This document shows, in pieces, positions 35,808-44,943 of a DNA stretch of 64,000 nucleotides. Made by a program: the position numbers and the translations under genes. The notes under the pieces are model-generated. The model searched no databases, had not been told where the DNA came from, and saw only the letters and a list, made by a program, of their open reading frames with translations. Numbering within the stretch: position 1 is the first letter of the stretch; each line of letters begins with the position of its first letter. The stretch is from Dokdonella_A sp963834755. Its GTDB lineage: Bacteria > Pseudomonadota > Gammaproteobacteria > Xanthomonadales > Rhodanobacteraceae. The stretch covers positions 806,001 through 870,000 of the forward strand of contig CAWICQ010000009.1 of NCBI GenBank assembly GCA_963834755.1. Direction: 5' to 3'.

Positions 35808-38800
35808 GTGCCAACGCATCATCGCTCAATCCGCGCGTTCCGCTTGGCGGCACTATTCTGCGTATCAGCCGCGGCCGGTTCGCAGACACTGCCGCAGGAA
35901 TACACAAACCTCATCCGCTCACAGCGCAATCTCGGCTCGCTCGATTCGAGCCTGCTCGGCGACAGCGTCGATTACTACACGGGTCACGTCGAGTTCTCCG
36001 CGACAGATGTGAGTCTTCCGGGCAATAACGCGCTGCCGGTCGCCGTGGGGCGCCGTTACACGGTTCAGGCCAATCCCACCGGCGTCATTCCCGAGCGCGC
36101 ATTCGGCGATTGGGATATCGAAGTTCCGCATATCGAAGGCATCGTCGCGAGCAGCGTCGGCTGGACCGTGCCCGGCGCCGAATCCCGAACGCGCGCTGCA
36201 GCGCGTTCGCCGGCGCGCCTCCTGCAACGGTGGTGACGCCATCGATTATGCACGCCGGTACGACCGTCACCACAGTACGATTCCCTGGGAGCAATACTCC
36301 ACGGGCTATCGCTTAGCGGTTCCGGGCTACGGCCGCCGCGAGCTGTTGCAGCGTGCGCCGGCCAACAACGAGCAGCCGACGTCGGGTACCTACCCCATCG
36401 TGACCAACGACTGGTGGATGGTGAGTTGCCTGCCTTATCTGGATATCGACAGTCCGGGCGAAGGCGAGGGGTTTCTGGCCCTTGCCCCGGATGGCACGAA
36501 ATACACGTTCAACTGGCTGGCGATGCGTCCTTACGTGGCCCTGTCGCGGCCGGCCGACACGGCCGAGCCCAACATCGTCGCCACGCTCGACCGTTCCGGC
36601 GCGTGGATGATGGCGACCAAGGTCGAAGATCGCTTCGGCAATTGGGTCAAATACCAATACGACCCGTACGAGCCGCTGCACCTTCAGAAGATCACCAGCA
36701 GCGATGGCCGCACGATCACGCTGACGTATTCGGGCACGACGAATATCGTGCAGTCGATCAACGACGGCTCGCACACCTGGACCTACGGCTATACCTACAA
36801 CGGTTCGTACTACTCGCTGTCTTCGGTAACGCTGCCGGATTCTTCAAAGTGGCAGATCAGCTTCGATACGCTCAATCACATCAGCTGGTCGTACTCCAAC
36901 CCGTGGACCTGCGGATCGCCCGGCACGCCTTCAAACCCGAACAGCTTCAACGGCGCGATCACGCATCCGAGCGGCGCGCACGGCGCGTTCACGTTCGACA
37001 TCGCGCGCCGCGGACGCAACGGCGCGCCGAGCGCGTGCTACACGAACAGCGCGAACGTTGCGTTCGGCAGTGTCCAGCCGACCGTCTACGACACGCTGGC
37101 GTTGATTCAAAAGCAGATCACCGGCCCGAGCCTACCCGCGGCGCTGACCTGGTCGCTGGTTTATGCGGGCTGTGCGGGCAACAGCTGCGCTTCGATGGTC
37201 ACGACAACCGTTGCGGACCCGCGCGGTTTCAACACGCGGTACACGTTCGGCACCGGATACGACGACGACGAAGGCTTGCTGACGAAGAAAGAGAGCGGCG
37301 GATCCGGCGCGAGCTACCTGCAAACCGAGACGTATCAGTATTTTCCCGCGGCAGGACAAGCGTATCCCGCCCAGATCGGCACCTCGACGCAGAGCCGCGG
37401 CGACACGGTGCGACTTGCCGAGTTGCGGCCGCTCAAGCAGCGCGCGACGACGTTGCAAGGCGTGTCGTTCACATACACGGCGAACAGTCCGGACGAATTC
37501 GGTTTCCCGCAGAGCATCACGCGCGCGGGATCGACGACCAAGTCGGAGAGCCTTACCTATTCGAACAACAAATCGAAATGGGTGCTCGGCACGGTCAAGA
37601 AAATTGTGAGCTCCGGCGTCACCGAGCTCGATCGCACTCTGGATGCGCTGAATCAGCCGACCAGCGTCAGCCGCTTCGGCGAGGTCGATCGAACGTTCGG
37701 CTACAACGCGGACGGCACGCCGCAATGGAGCAAGGACGGCGACGGCCACTCGACGAGCTACGCGAACTGGTACCGCGGCATACCGAAAAATGTCGGCTAT
37801 GCCACCGGCGAAAGCGCGTCCGTCGCCGTTTCGAACACGGGCACCATCGACAGCTGGACCGACGAGCGCGGTTCGACCACGTCCTACGATCACGACGCGA
37901 TGGGCCGACTCGCCGGCATTCACTATCCGGCCGGCGATCCCGGGACCGGCGGCAACCAGACCTTTGCACCGACCACGATCGCCTGGTCGACCAGCGCCGC
38001 CGGCTGGACGTCGACAGAAACCACCGACAGCTATCAGAAACTCACGAAATACGACGCGCTGCTGCGTCCGACGCTGGTCGACGAGAACAATGCGCGCTAC
38101 GTCAACACAAAATATGCCGGCGACGGAGGCCCTTCGTTCGTTTCCATTCCGTCGACAGTGTCGAACGAAGGCAGCGGAACCACTTTCCAGTACGACGGCC
38201 TCGGCCGCGTCACGGCCAGCAACTTCGTCGGCTACGTCACGAGTTACGCGTATCAGTCCGGTTTCGTCACGCGCGTGTCCGACCCGAACGCGACGACGTA
38301 TTTCCACTACCTGACTCACGACGAGCCGACGATGGCATGGCCGACCTCCATCGACGGCCCTATTTTCACGACGAGCATCACACGCGACGCGTGGGGCCGC
38401 GTGCAGAGCGTCAACCGCGGCACCGTCAAGCGCGGATGGACCTGGAGCGGGCGATTTGTCTGCGCCACGTACAGTCCGGAGCGTGGCACGACGGTGCTGC
38501 AGCGCGACGGCGCGGGCAATGTCACGGCGAGTGCCGACATCGGTCCGACCGATGCGGGCTGCAACATCGGGGCGATGAACAGCACCAACAAAGTCGCGCG
38601 CAGCTACGACAGCCGCAATCGCCTCCTGACCGTCAATTATCCCGGCGGCACGGCTGAGAACATCGTCCAGACCTGGTGGCCGAACGGTCTCCTACACACG
38701 GCCAACCGTGGCGGCATCAACCGAACGACCAATTACAACCGGCGCGGTCTGCTCACCTTCGAAACGCTCGCGATCGACGGCGATCCGTACGAAATCGACT

Positions 38801-40104
38801 ATGCCTACAACACGCGCGGACAGTTGAGCACGTTGACCTATCCGGATGCTTCCTCGGTCGACTACGCACCCAATCCATGGGGCGAGCCGACCAAGGTCGG
38901 CACCTTCGCCAGCGCCGTCACCTATTGGCCCAACGGCGCCGTCAAAGGCTTCAACTACGGCAACGGCCTCGTGCACGCGATGACCGAGAACACGCGTCTG
39001 TTGCCGCAGAACGTCACCGAAGGCGCCGTCATCAACCGCGACCTCGGCTACGACGGCGTTGGTAACGTCACGTCGATCACCGATCACCTCACCGGGCATC
39101 CCGACTCGGTCGCGATGAGCTACGACACCGCGAATCGTCTTCTGACCGCGAATGCGTCGGCGCTGTGGGGCAACGCCTCGTTCACTTACGACGACACCGA
39201 CAATCTCAAGACCGCGACGGTCGGTGGCGTCCAAACCAGCTTCACGATCAGCGCGACCACCAACCGTGCGACGGCCATGGTCACTGGTGGCGTCACCACG
39301 CCGCTGAACTACGACGTGCAGGGGCACCTGATCCAGAAAGGCAATCAGAGCTACACCTTCGATCGCAGCGATCTCCTGCTCGGCCTGCCCGGCCTTGAGA
39401 CCTATCGCTACGACGCCGATGGCCGCCGCGCCGTCATCGACAGCAACGGCCAGCAGCGCCTGGCGATCTACGACCACATGGGGCGGCTGCTCGTCGAGCT
39501 CGAACCCGGCCTCGCCACCGGCTGCGATCCCGCCAACGATCGCGTGTTCTGCAACAGCTTCGAGAAACCGCCGGCCACGGTGGCGCAGACCCGCTACGTC
39601 TATCTCGGCCGTCACCTGATCGGCAAGGACGGCATCGACGGCCTGCGCTATCTGCACACCGATGCGCTCGGATCGCTCGTCGCCGAGACCGATGCGAGCA
39701 AGACCGTGACGCAGCGCTATCACTATTTGCCGTACGGCGGCGCGTTTGGAACCGCGCCCAACGGACCTGGCTACGCCGGCAATGTCATGGATCCGAGCGG
39801 CCTGACGTATATGCAGGCGCGCTATTACGATCCGCAGCTCGGACGGTTCCTCAGCACAGATCCCGTCGATCCTGATCCGCAGACGGGGATGAACTTCAAT
39901 CGCTACGCGTACGCGGACGCCAATCCTTACAGCAAGTACGATCCAAGCGGACGCTGCGCATCGAGCGACCTGCCGAACGCGACGGATGACGGCTTACCAT
40001 GTCCCGGCGAAGCCGTACTCGTCCGTCGTCAAGGACGCGTTGGATACGGTCGATTCGGTGTCAGCGGCGATGGGACCGATCGGTGCGGAGGTGTCGGGTG
40101 TTGA
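35808..40104 (+). CDS. Rhs/YD-repeat protein with Sec signal peptide, frameshifted
   Basis: A large YD-repeat protein of about 1,430 residues before its toxin tip. GTG 35808 (after GGAGG) opens a signal peptide (RAFRLAALFCVSAAAGSQ) and LIRSQRNLGSLDSSLLGDSVDYYTGHVEFS, a common beginning of Sec-exported Rhs proteins. The frame shifts near 36187 and near 36287; both fit a C lost from a CCCC run (neighbouring frames give CSAFAGAPP and PWEQYSTGYRLAVPGYGRREL). From 36346 one long frame carries YD repeats (YDGLGRVTASN, YDHMGRLLVE) and the Rhs core DPSGLTYMQARYYDPQLGRF followed by NFNRYAYADANPYSKYDPSGR. An insert with DPANDRVFCNSFE echoes the C-terminal GFD motif of other secreted proteins here. There is no PAAR domain, so export by Sec rather than type VI secretion is likely. 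Confidence 0.85.
38704..39165 (+). repeat. Rhs repeat A, master copy (second copy 44351-44812)
   Basis: A segment of about 460 bp in the Rhs gene present again at 44351-44812, with near identity through most of its length and drift at both ends. Confidence 0.8.
39025..39952 (+). repeat. Rhs repeat B, master copy (copies 40794-41721 and 42632-43163)
   Basis: About 930 bp covering the final YD repeats and the Rhs core. The copy at 40794-41721 is almost identical from about 40900 on; the copy at 42632-43163 covers only the last 530 bp. All three end at the same place, just after YSKYDP, exactly where the toxin tips diverge. Confidence 0.85.
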
Positions 40105-40492
40105 GCGAGCAGGCGTGGCTGCGGCGGAGGAAATTGGCGAGGTAGCATCGAATGCAATCAAAGCGGTTCAAGCAGGTGACGTGCTCGGCAGCGCGTCGAC
40201 GGCCGCAGGCGTAGCACCGGCCGCTGGCGATTTGACTGCCGCAGAAATTGAGGTAATTCAAAGTGTGGTAAACGAAGCTGGTCGCCCACTTGAGGTTGTA
40301 GGTTCAGCAGCTAGAGGCGGCCGAACAGCTGCCAGCGACATCGACTATGTTGTGCCTCCGGCAAGCTTGAAATACTTCGAGGGCCTCGAAAACAAGCTAC
40401 CTGGTATAGATAGCAGCCATGGAATTATTCCCGGTGTTGGTAATCCAAACATCGGTCCGATCCTCCGGTTCGAACCCACGACGTTCCCATGA
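39986..40492 (+). CDS. Rhs toxin tip 1: nucleotidyltransferase-like domain
   Basis: This frame continues the Rhs protein after a shift near 39985: AYHVPAKPYSSVVKDALD and MGPIGAEVSGVERAGVAAAEEIGEVA are the linker also seen behind the second core copy. The last 80 residues hold a nucleotidyltransferase-fold signature, LEVVGSAARGGRTAASDIDYVV (hG-S plus the D-x-D pair), ending in HGIIPGVGNPNIGPILRF. Toxin tips of this type occur in polymorphic toxin proteins and are predicted to transfer nucleotides onto a target. The candidate immunity gene starts three bases before this stop. It should be read as the C-terminus of the preceding Rhs gene. Confidence 0.7.
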   Translation: MTAYHVPAKPYSSVVKDALDTVDSVSAAMGPIGAEVSGVERAGVAAAEEIGEVASNAIKAVQAGDVLGSASTAAGVAPAAGDLTAAEIEVIQSVVNEAGRPLEVVGSAARGGRTAASDIDYVVPPASLKYFEGLENKLPGIDSSHGIIPGVGNPNIGPILRFEPTTFP

Positions 40493-40749
40493 AAGCCTTG
40501 AAACGATATTGGTTTACGTTTCCAAAATCATCCATGCCCACCGTGCTGAACATGGGTTGCGGGGTGACGGCCCACGACTATGACGATGCAATAGATCTAC
40601 TGCGTGAGCGAGTGTTTGGAGGAAGGGCACCCGATGTCATTGCCTTCGAGGAGGAGGTGGACGTATCGAAACTGGACAAGAATCATGTAATTCCCAATAT
40701 GGGGTCGGTCGTAGTTCGCGGCATCTGGTTTCCCGACGGATACAACTGA
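40489..40749 (+). CDS. Candidate immunity protein for Rhs toxin tip 1
   Basis: An 86-residue acidic cytoplasmic protein beginning KRYWFTFPKS, with MGCGVTAHDYDDAIDLLRE and NHVIPNMGSVVVRGIWFPDGYN. The ATG overlaps the toxin stop (ATGA), as usual for polymorphic toxin-immunity pairs. I recall similar small proteins beside other toxin loci, but cannot name the family with certainty. The immunity role is inferred from position. Confidence 0.6.
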   Translation: MKALKRYWFTFPKSSMPTVLNMGCGVTAHDYDDAIDLLRERVFGGRAPDVIAFEEEVDVSKLDKNHVIPNMGSVVVRGIWFPDGYN

Positions 40750-40791
40750 AGATTATTCGCGCCCAGGAGAGTCCCTGAAGGTCTCGAGACG

Positions 40792-41772
40792 ATGCCGTCA
40801 TCAACCGCGATCTCGGCTACAACGGCGTTGGTAACGTCACGTCGATCACCGATCACCTCGACTGGGCACGCCGATTCGGTTGCCATGACCTATGACACGG
40901 CGAATCGTCTTCTGACCGCGAATGCGTCGGCGCTGTGGGGCAACGCCTCGTTCACTTACGACGACACCGACAATCTCAAGACCGCGACGGTCGGTGGCGT
41001 CCAAACCAGCTTCACGATCAGCGCGACCACCAACCGTGCGACGGCCATGGTCACTGGTGGCGTCACCACGCCGCTGAACTACGACGTGCAGGGGCACCTG
41101 ATCCAGAAAGGCAATCAGAGCTACACCTTCGATCGCAGCGATCTCCTGCTCGGCCTGCCCGGCCTTGAGACCTATCGCTACGACGCCGATGGCCGCCGCG
41201 CCGTCATCGACAGCAACGGCCAGCAGCGCCTGGCGATCTACGACCACATGGGGCGGCTGCTCGTCGAGCTCGAACCCGGCCTCGCCACCGGCTGCGATCC
41301 CGCCAACGATCGCGTGTTCTGCAACAGCTTCGAGAAACCGCCGGCAACGGTGGCGCAGACCCGCTACGTCTATCTCGGCCGTCACCTGATCGGCAAGGAC
41401 GGCATCGACGGCCTGCGCTATCTGCACACCGATGCGCTCGGATCGCTCGTCGCCGAGACCGATGCGAGCAAGACCGTGACGCAGCGTTATCACTATTTGC
41501 CGTACGGCGGCGCGTTTGGAGCCGCGCCCAACGGACCTGGCTACGCCGGCAATGTCATGGATCCGAGCGGCCTGACGTATATGCAGGCGCGCTATTACGA
41601 CCCGCAGCTCGGGCGGTTCCTCAGCACTGATCCGGTGGATCCCGATCCGCAGACGGGAATGAACTTCAATCGCTATGCGTATGCGGACGGCAATCCTTAC
41701 AGCAAGTACGATCCCAAGCGGACGTTGCGCCACGAGCGATGTTCCAAATGCCGATGGCGGTGCAACGGATGA
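40792..41772 (+). pseudogene. Second (orphan) copy of the Rhs 3' core
   Basis: From 40794 this is a near-identical copy of the Rhs gene segment 39025-39950, including the last YD repeats, the DPANDRVFCNSFE insert, and the whole core up to YAYADGNPYSKYDP. It has no start codon context, no signal peptide and no N-terminal half. After GATCC the copy has an extra C, so the frame runs out at 41772; in the shifted frame the homologous PSGRCATSDVPNADGGATDDG continues. Upstream divergence is higher (first 100 bases) than in the core. It looks like a displaced cassette that can recombine with the full gene. Confidence 0.8.
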
Positions 41773-42271
41773 TGGACTTACCATGCCCCGGCGAAGCCAC
41801 ACCCGTCTGTCATCAAAGACGCAGCTCGACACTCGATTCCATGTCAGGCGGCGATGGGGCCCATCGGCGCGGAGATGTCGGGCGTTGAGCGAGCGGGTGT
41901 CGCGGCGGCGGAGGAAGATTGGCGAGGTCGCGCAGAAGGCAGTCGAAGGAGTTGAAGCAAGCGACGCGCTATGGCGTCGATGGTCAGTAGGAGTTGCGAA
42001 CGTCGCGCAGCCCGTGGCGAAAGGTTTCGGTAACGTAGGCGGCGGTGCAACGACAACGGAGCAAGCGCTCGGCCAAGCACAAAAGTGGCTTGGCCAAGGT
42101 TACAAAGAGATCGCTTCTGGAGTCTATCGATCGGCTGACAATGCTCGCCAGTTTAGGATGACTGTAAGTGACCTGACGGACTTGAAACAAGGCCCGCATG
42201 TCCACTTCGAGACGATTGGATTAGACGGTCGCACCATCATAGAAAGCTCTCACGTTGGAATTGATCCGTAA
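41675..42271 (+). CDS. Rhs toxin tip 2: PHVHFE-type toxin module
   Basis: The frame ending at 42271 carries EKS-free linker sequence similar to that of tip 1 (IGEVAQKAVEGVEASDAL), then QALGQAQKWLGQGYKEIA, SGVYRSADNARQFRMTVSDL and the end GPHVHFETIGLDGRTIIESS. I recall the WLGxGYKEI...YRSAD..RQFRMT...PHVHFE pattern from C-termini of many polymorphic toxins; the biochemical activity is not known to me. The frame changes near 41775 and 41920 separate it from the core copy. The last residues HVGIDP are followed two bases later by an immunity candidate. Confidence 0.6.
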   Translation: MRMRTAILTASTIPSGRCATSDVPNADGGATDDGLTMPRRSHTRLSSKTQLDTRFHVRRRWGPSARRCRALSERVSRRRRKIGEVAQKAVEGVEASDALWRRWSVGVANVAQPVAKGFGNVGGGATTTEQALGQAQKWLGQGYKEIASGVYRSADNARQFRMTVSDLTDLKQGPHVHFETIGLDGRTIIESSHVGIDP

Positions 42272-42273
42272 CC

Positions 42274-42576
42274 ATGCCTATTCATCAAACAGCCAAAGTC
42301 ACAGGACAATCGCTCGGGCCCGCGACCAAACATTATCGTGGTTTGCCGCCCGCGATAACCGGCGGGAAAGACCAACGGGAACTGATGAAAGCCCCGGTGT
42401 TGATTGCCATTGAGGAAAAGTCAGACGGTGTTTTTTTATTTCGTTTCGGCGCTGACGGTCAGCTAGTCGGCGATACGTGGCATATGACAGTGGAGGAGGC
42501 GAAACAGCAGGCGCGTTTTGAATTCGGCGATTTGCTCCAATGGAAAGCTGTTCCCGATGGATGGCCAGTTCCATGA
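42274..42576 (+). CDS. Candidate immunity protein for Rhs toxin tip 2
   Basis: A 100-residue protein starting two bases after the toxin stop. The conserved-looking part is LIAIEEKSDGVFLFRFGADG, then LVGDTWHMTVEEAKQQARFE and LQWKAVPDGWP. It has no signal peptide, so it should act in the cytoplasm. ATG 42274 is the first start; an internal ATG (42385) would give a 63-residue form. The immunity role is inferred from position. Confidence 0.55.
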   Translation: MPIHQTAKVTGQSLGPATKHYRGLPPAITGGKDQRELMKAPVLIAIEEKSDGVFLFRFGADGQLVGDTWHMTVEEAKQQARFEFGDLLQWKAVPDGWPVP

Positions 42577-42631
42577 ACCATCTAAAAACACTTTGGTTTA
42601 CGTTTCTAAGATCATTCGTGGGCTTGTAGAA

Positions 42632-43264
42632 GGTCGGCGCACGGTCATCGACAGCGACGGACAACAACGCCTCGCAATCTACGACCATGCTGGACGCCTG
42701 CTCGTCGACCTCGAACCCGGCCTCGCAACCGGCTGCGATCCTGCGAACGATCGCGTGTTCTGCAACAGCTTCGAGAAGGCGCCGGCAACGGTGGCACAGA
42801 CCCGCTACGTCTATCTCGGCCGTCACCTGATCGGCAAGGACGGCATCGACGGCCTGCGCTATCTGCACACCGATGCGCTCGGATCGCTCGTCGCCGAGAC
42901 CGATGCGAGCAAGACCGTGACGCAGCGCTATCACTATTTGCCGTACGGCGGCGCGTTTGGAACCGCGCCCAACGGACCTGGCTATGCCGGCAATGTCATG
43001 GATCCGAGCGGCCTGACCTACATGCAGGCGCGGTACTACGATCCGCAGCTCGGGCGATTCCTCAGCACCGATCCGGTTGATCCTGATCCGATGAGCGGGA
43101 TGAACTTCAATCGCTATGCGTATGCGGATGGGAATCCGTATAGCAAATATGATCCGAACGGGCGAAGCGGCGAACTATTCTGGGCGGTCGCCCAATCAAG
43201 TGACCTACACGGTCAGGTACATCGTCGTTCCCAAAGGAGACGCGACCGTCCCATTTACACCTGA
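42632..43264 (+). pseudogene. Third (orphan) copy of the Rhs 3' core
   Basis: From 42632 to 43163 this repeats Rhs gene segment 39421-39952 with a few more differences than copy two (DSDGQQRLAIYDHAGRLLVD, then the DPANDRVFCNSFEKAPATVA insert and the whole core to YAYADGNPYSKYDPNGRSG). The start lies directly behind the second immunity gene with no translation signals. After about 43190 the Rhs frame is lost and the neighbouring frame carries the toxin linker. Confidence 0.8.
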
Positions 43265-43326
43265 TCAGATCGGAGAAGACGATTAGTCGCAACTTCTCAG
43301 GCACGGTAAACATCAACGGCGTCGAT

Positions 43327-43728
43327 GTGACAATAAAAGCCCAGGCCGTCCCGGCAGACGGCTCGGGCGGACATGCCAACGTAATCAATGTGTTTTGCGA
43401 CACTCGAGGCCTAACGCGCACCGGACGAGCCGAGACAAACACAATCGGGGGAGACAAGATAACTGTAAGTGCTATCGCCTTCGGAAGCACGACCCCAGCT
43501 GTGGTTGCTCACGAACTGGGTGGTCATGCGGGGGGCGGCGGCGACCAATACGCAGGAGGGATCGGAGCGAATGGAGAGACTCTAGAGCAGGACGTGCCTG
43601 GATCGTCGAGCATAATGAAAGACCTGTCTGGCCCGGCGAATCAACAAACACTTGATGAAATCCTCAATGCACCGACCAACACAAATCTTTGCGCACCGGA
43701 TGTGCGGGGCGCCAACGGAAGTTGCTGA
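43327..43728 (+). CDS. Rhs toxin tip 3: metallopeptidase-like domain
   Basis: The toxin begins in frames upstream (VTYTVRYIVVPKGDATVPFT, then SRNFSGTVNINGVDV) and is split by two one-base shifts at about 43190 and 43275, each fitting one extra G. The intact part, 133 residues from ATG 43327, has PAVVAHELGGHAGGGGDQYA and later QDVPGSSSIMKDLSGPANQQTL. This resembles zinc peptidase toxins with HExxHxxGxxD, but an extra Gly lies between the second pair of residues (HELGGH), so the canonical spacing is lost. It may be inactive, or a variant site. Confidence 0.6.
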   Translation: MTIKAQAVPADGSGGHANVINVFCDTRGLTRTGRAETNTIGGDKITVSAIAFGSTTPAVVAHELGGHAGGGGDQYAGGIGANGETLEQDVPGSSSIMKDLSGPANQQTLDEILNAPTNTNLCAPDVRGANGSC

Positions 43729-43730
43729 AC

Positions 43731-44290
43731 ATGTGCTCCACTAATTTGATCTTCTTGCTAGCTTGCATTGCTGGATTGATGATGTTTGCGCCAGCCCCTC
43801 TCCTTGCGCAATCGGTCGCTTCTCCTCCACGGAAATGCGAAATACGCCAACGCAGCATGGTGCATTTATCAAGAGTGATCGGAGATCACAGACTGACTGG
43901 AGACGTCCGGTCCCCGCGATCACATTTGGAAGATGTTCGACGTCAGTCATCCCGATTCAGTTCTGGTAGTGCTTGAACCGTTCGGATGTCGTCAAGGTTT
44001 AGCAGACACTGTTAACGCGATCGGATTTGATGAGAACGTAGAATGGCAAGGTAAGACTTGGGACTCAAATGCGAGTACGACTAAAACAGGATGGATCGTG
44101 CGATCTAACCATGCTCGTTCCATTATTTGACGGCGATCAATTGGAATGGGCCTTTTCCGTCGGCCGCGCATTGATCATGGCTTGTCGCGATGAAAAATGT
44201 ACGCCTACTGCGCCGACGCCGGCGGATGTCACTCGACAAGATTCCGTGGGCAATTCAGACGATCGAAAAGAAAGAACTGAATCGAACTGA
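43731..44290 (+). pseudogene. Broken exported protein, probable immunity gene for tip 3
   Basis: An ATG at 43731, two bases after the toxin stop, opens a signal peptide (NLIFLLACIAGLMMFAPAPLLAQ). Coherent sequence then hops between frames: GNAKYANAAWCIYQE, WKMFDVSHPDSVLVVLEPFG with GLADTVNAIGFDENVEWQGK, then VRLKQDGSCDLTMLVPLFDG and LEWAFSVGRALIMACRDEKC. This is one gene of about 180 residues with several indels. An exported immunity protein would fit a toxin that acts in the periplasm or cell envelope, such as a peptidase. Base composition is lower in GC than in the Rhs core. Confidence 0.5.
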
Positions 44291-44314
44291 CAGTTCATTT
44301 TCTTTGTCGATTGC

Positions 44315-44830
44315 ATGTGCGTGGTCCCGAGCGGTCATCCGCACACGAGGAACCGTGGCGGCGTCAACCGAACGACCAATTACAACCGGCGCGGTCTGCT
44401 CACCTTCGAAACGCTCGCGATCGACGGCGATCCATACGAAATCGACTATGCCTACAACACGCGCGGACAGTTGAGCACGTTGACCTATCCGGATGCTTCC
44501 TCGGTCGACTACGCACCCAATCCATGGGGCGAGCCGACCAAGGTCGGGACGTTCGCCAGCGCCGTCACCTATTGGCCCAACGGCGCCGTCAAAGGCTTCA
44601 ACTACGGCAACGGCCTCGTGCACGCGATGACCGAGAACACGCGTCTCTTGCCGCAGAACGTCACCGAAGGCGCCGTCATCAACCGCGACCTCGGCTACGA
44701 CGGCGTTGGTAACGTCACGTCGATCACCGATCACCTCACCGGGCATCCCGACTCGGTCGCGATGAGCTACGACACCGCGAGTCGGCTCACGACCGCGAAC
44801 GCAGCGGCGTTGTGGCCGCCGCCACGCTAG
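44315..44830 (+). pseudogene. Fourth (orphan) Rhs core fragment, no toxin tip
   Basis: From 44351 to about 44812 this is a copy of the Rhs gene segment 38704-39165 (NRTTNYNRRGLLTFETLAID ... ENTRLLPQNVTEGAVINRDL ... SVAMSYDTASRLTTANAAAL), i.e. the part just upstream of that duplicated in copy two. It ends abruptly in ALWPPPR. It has no toxin or immunity gene and lies 130 bases before the secreted protease gene, marking the right border of the Rhs locus. Confidence 0.8.
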
Positions 44831-44943
44831 CTTCGGCGGATTCTCCAGTCGGCCAACGCTTCGCAACGCCTTCACATTCAGTCGATGGAATTCGCCCGGC
44901 GAACTCTGCCATTGTGGTAGCGCTGCCCGTTCGGAGTGCCGTC

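Noticed and set aside
36414..38657. 747-residue plus-strand ORF overlapping the Rhs gene in another frame
   Set aside because: Overlaps the YD-repeat frame over its whole length; the composition is random Arg/His-rich.
40794..43163. Rhs core copies as an insertion sequence or integron
   Set aside because: No transposase, terminal inverted repeats, attC-like sites or target duplications; only homologous Rhs core is repeated.
35808..44830. Rhs locus as a type VI secretion effector cluster
   Set aside because: No PAAR, VgrG, Hcp or EagR/DUF1795 adaptor gene; the full protein has a Sec signal peptide.
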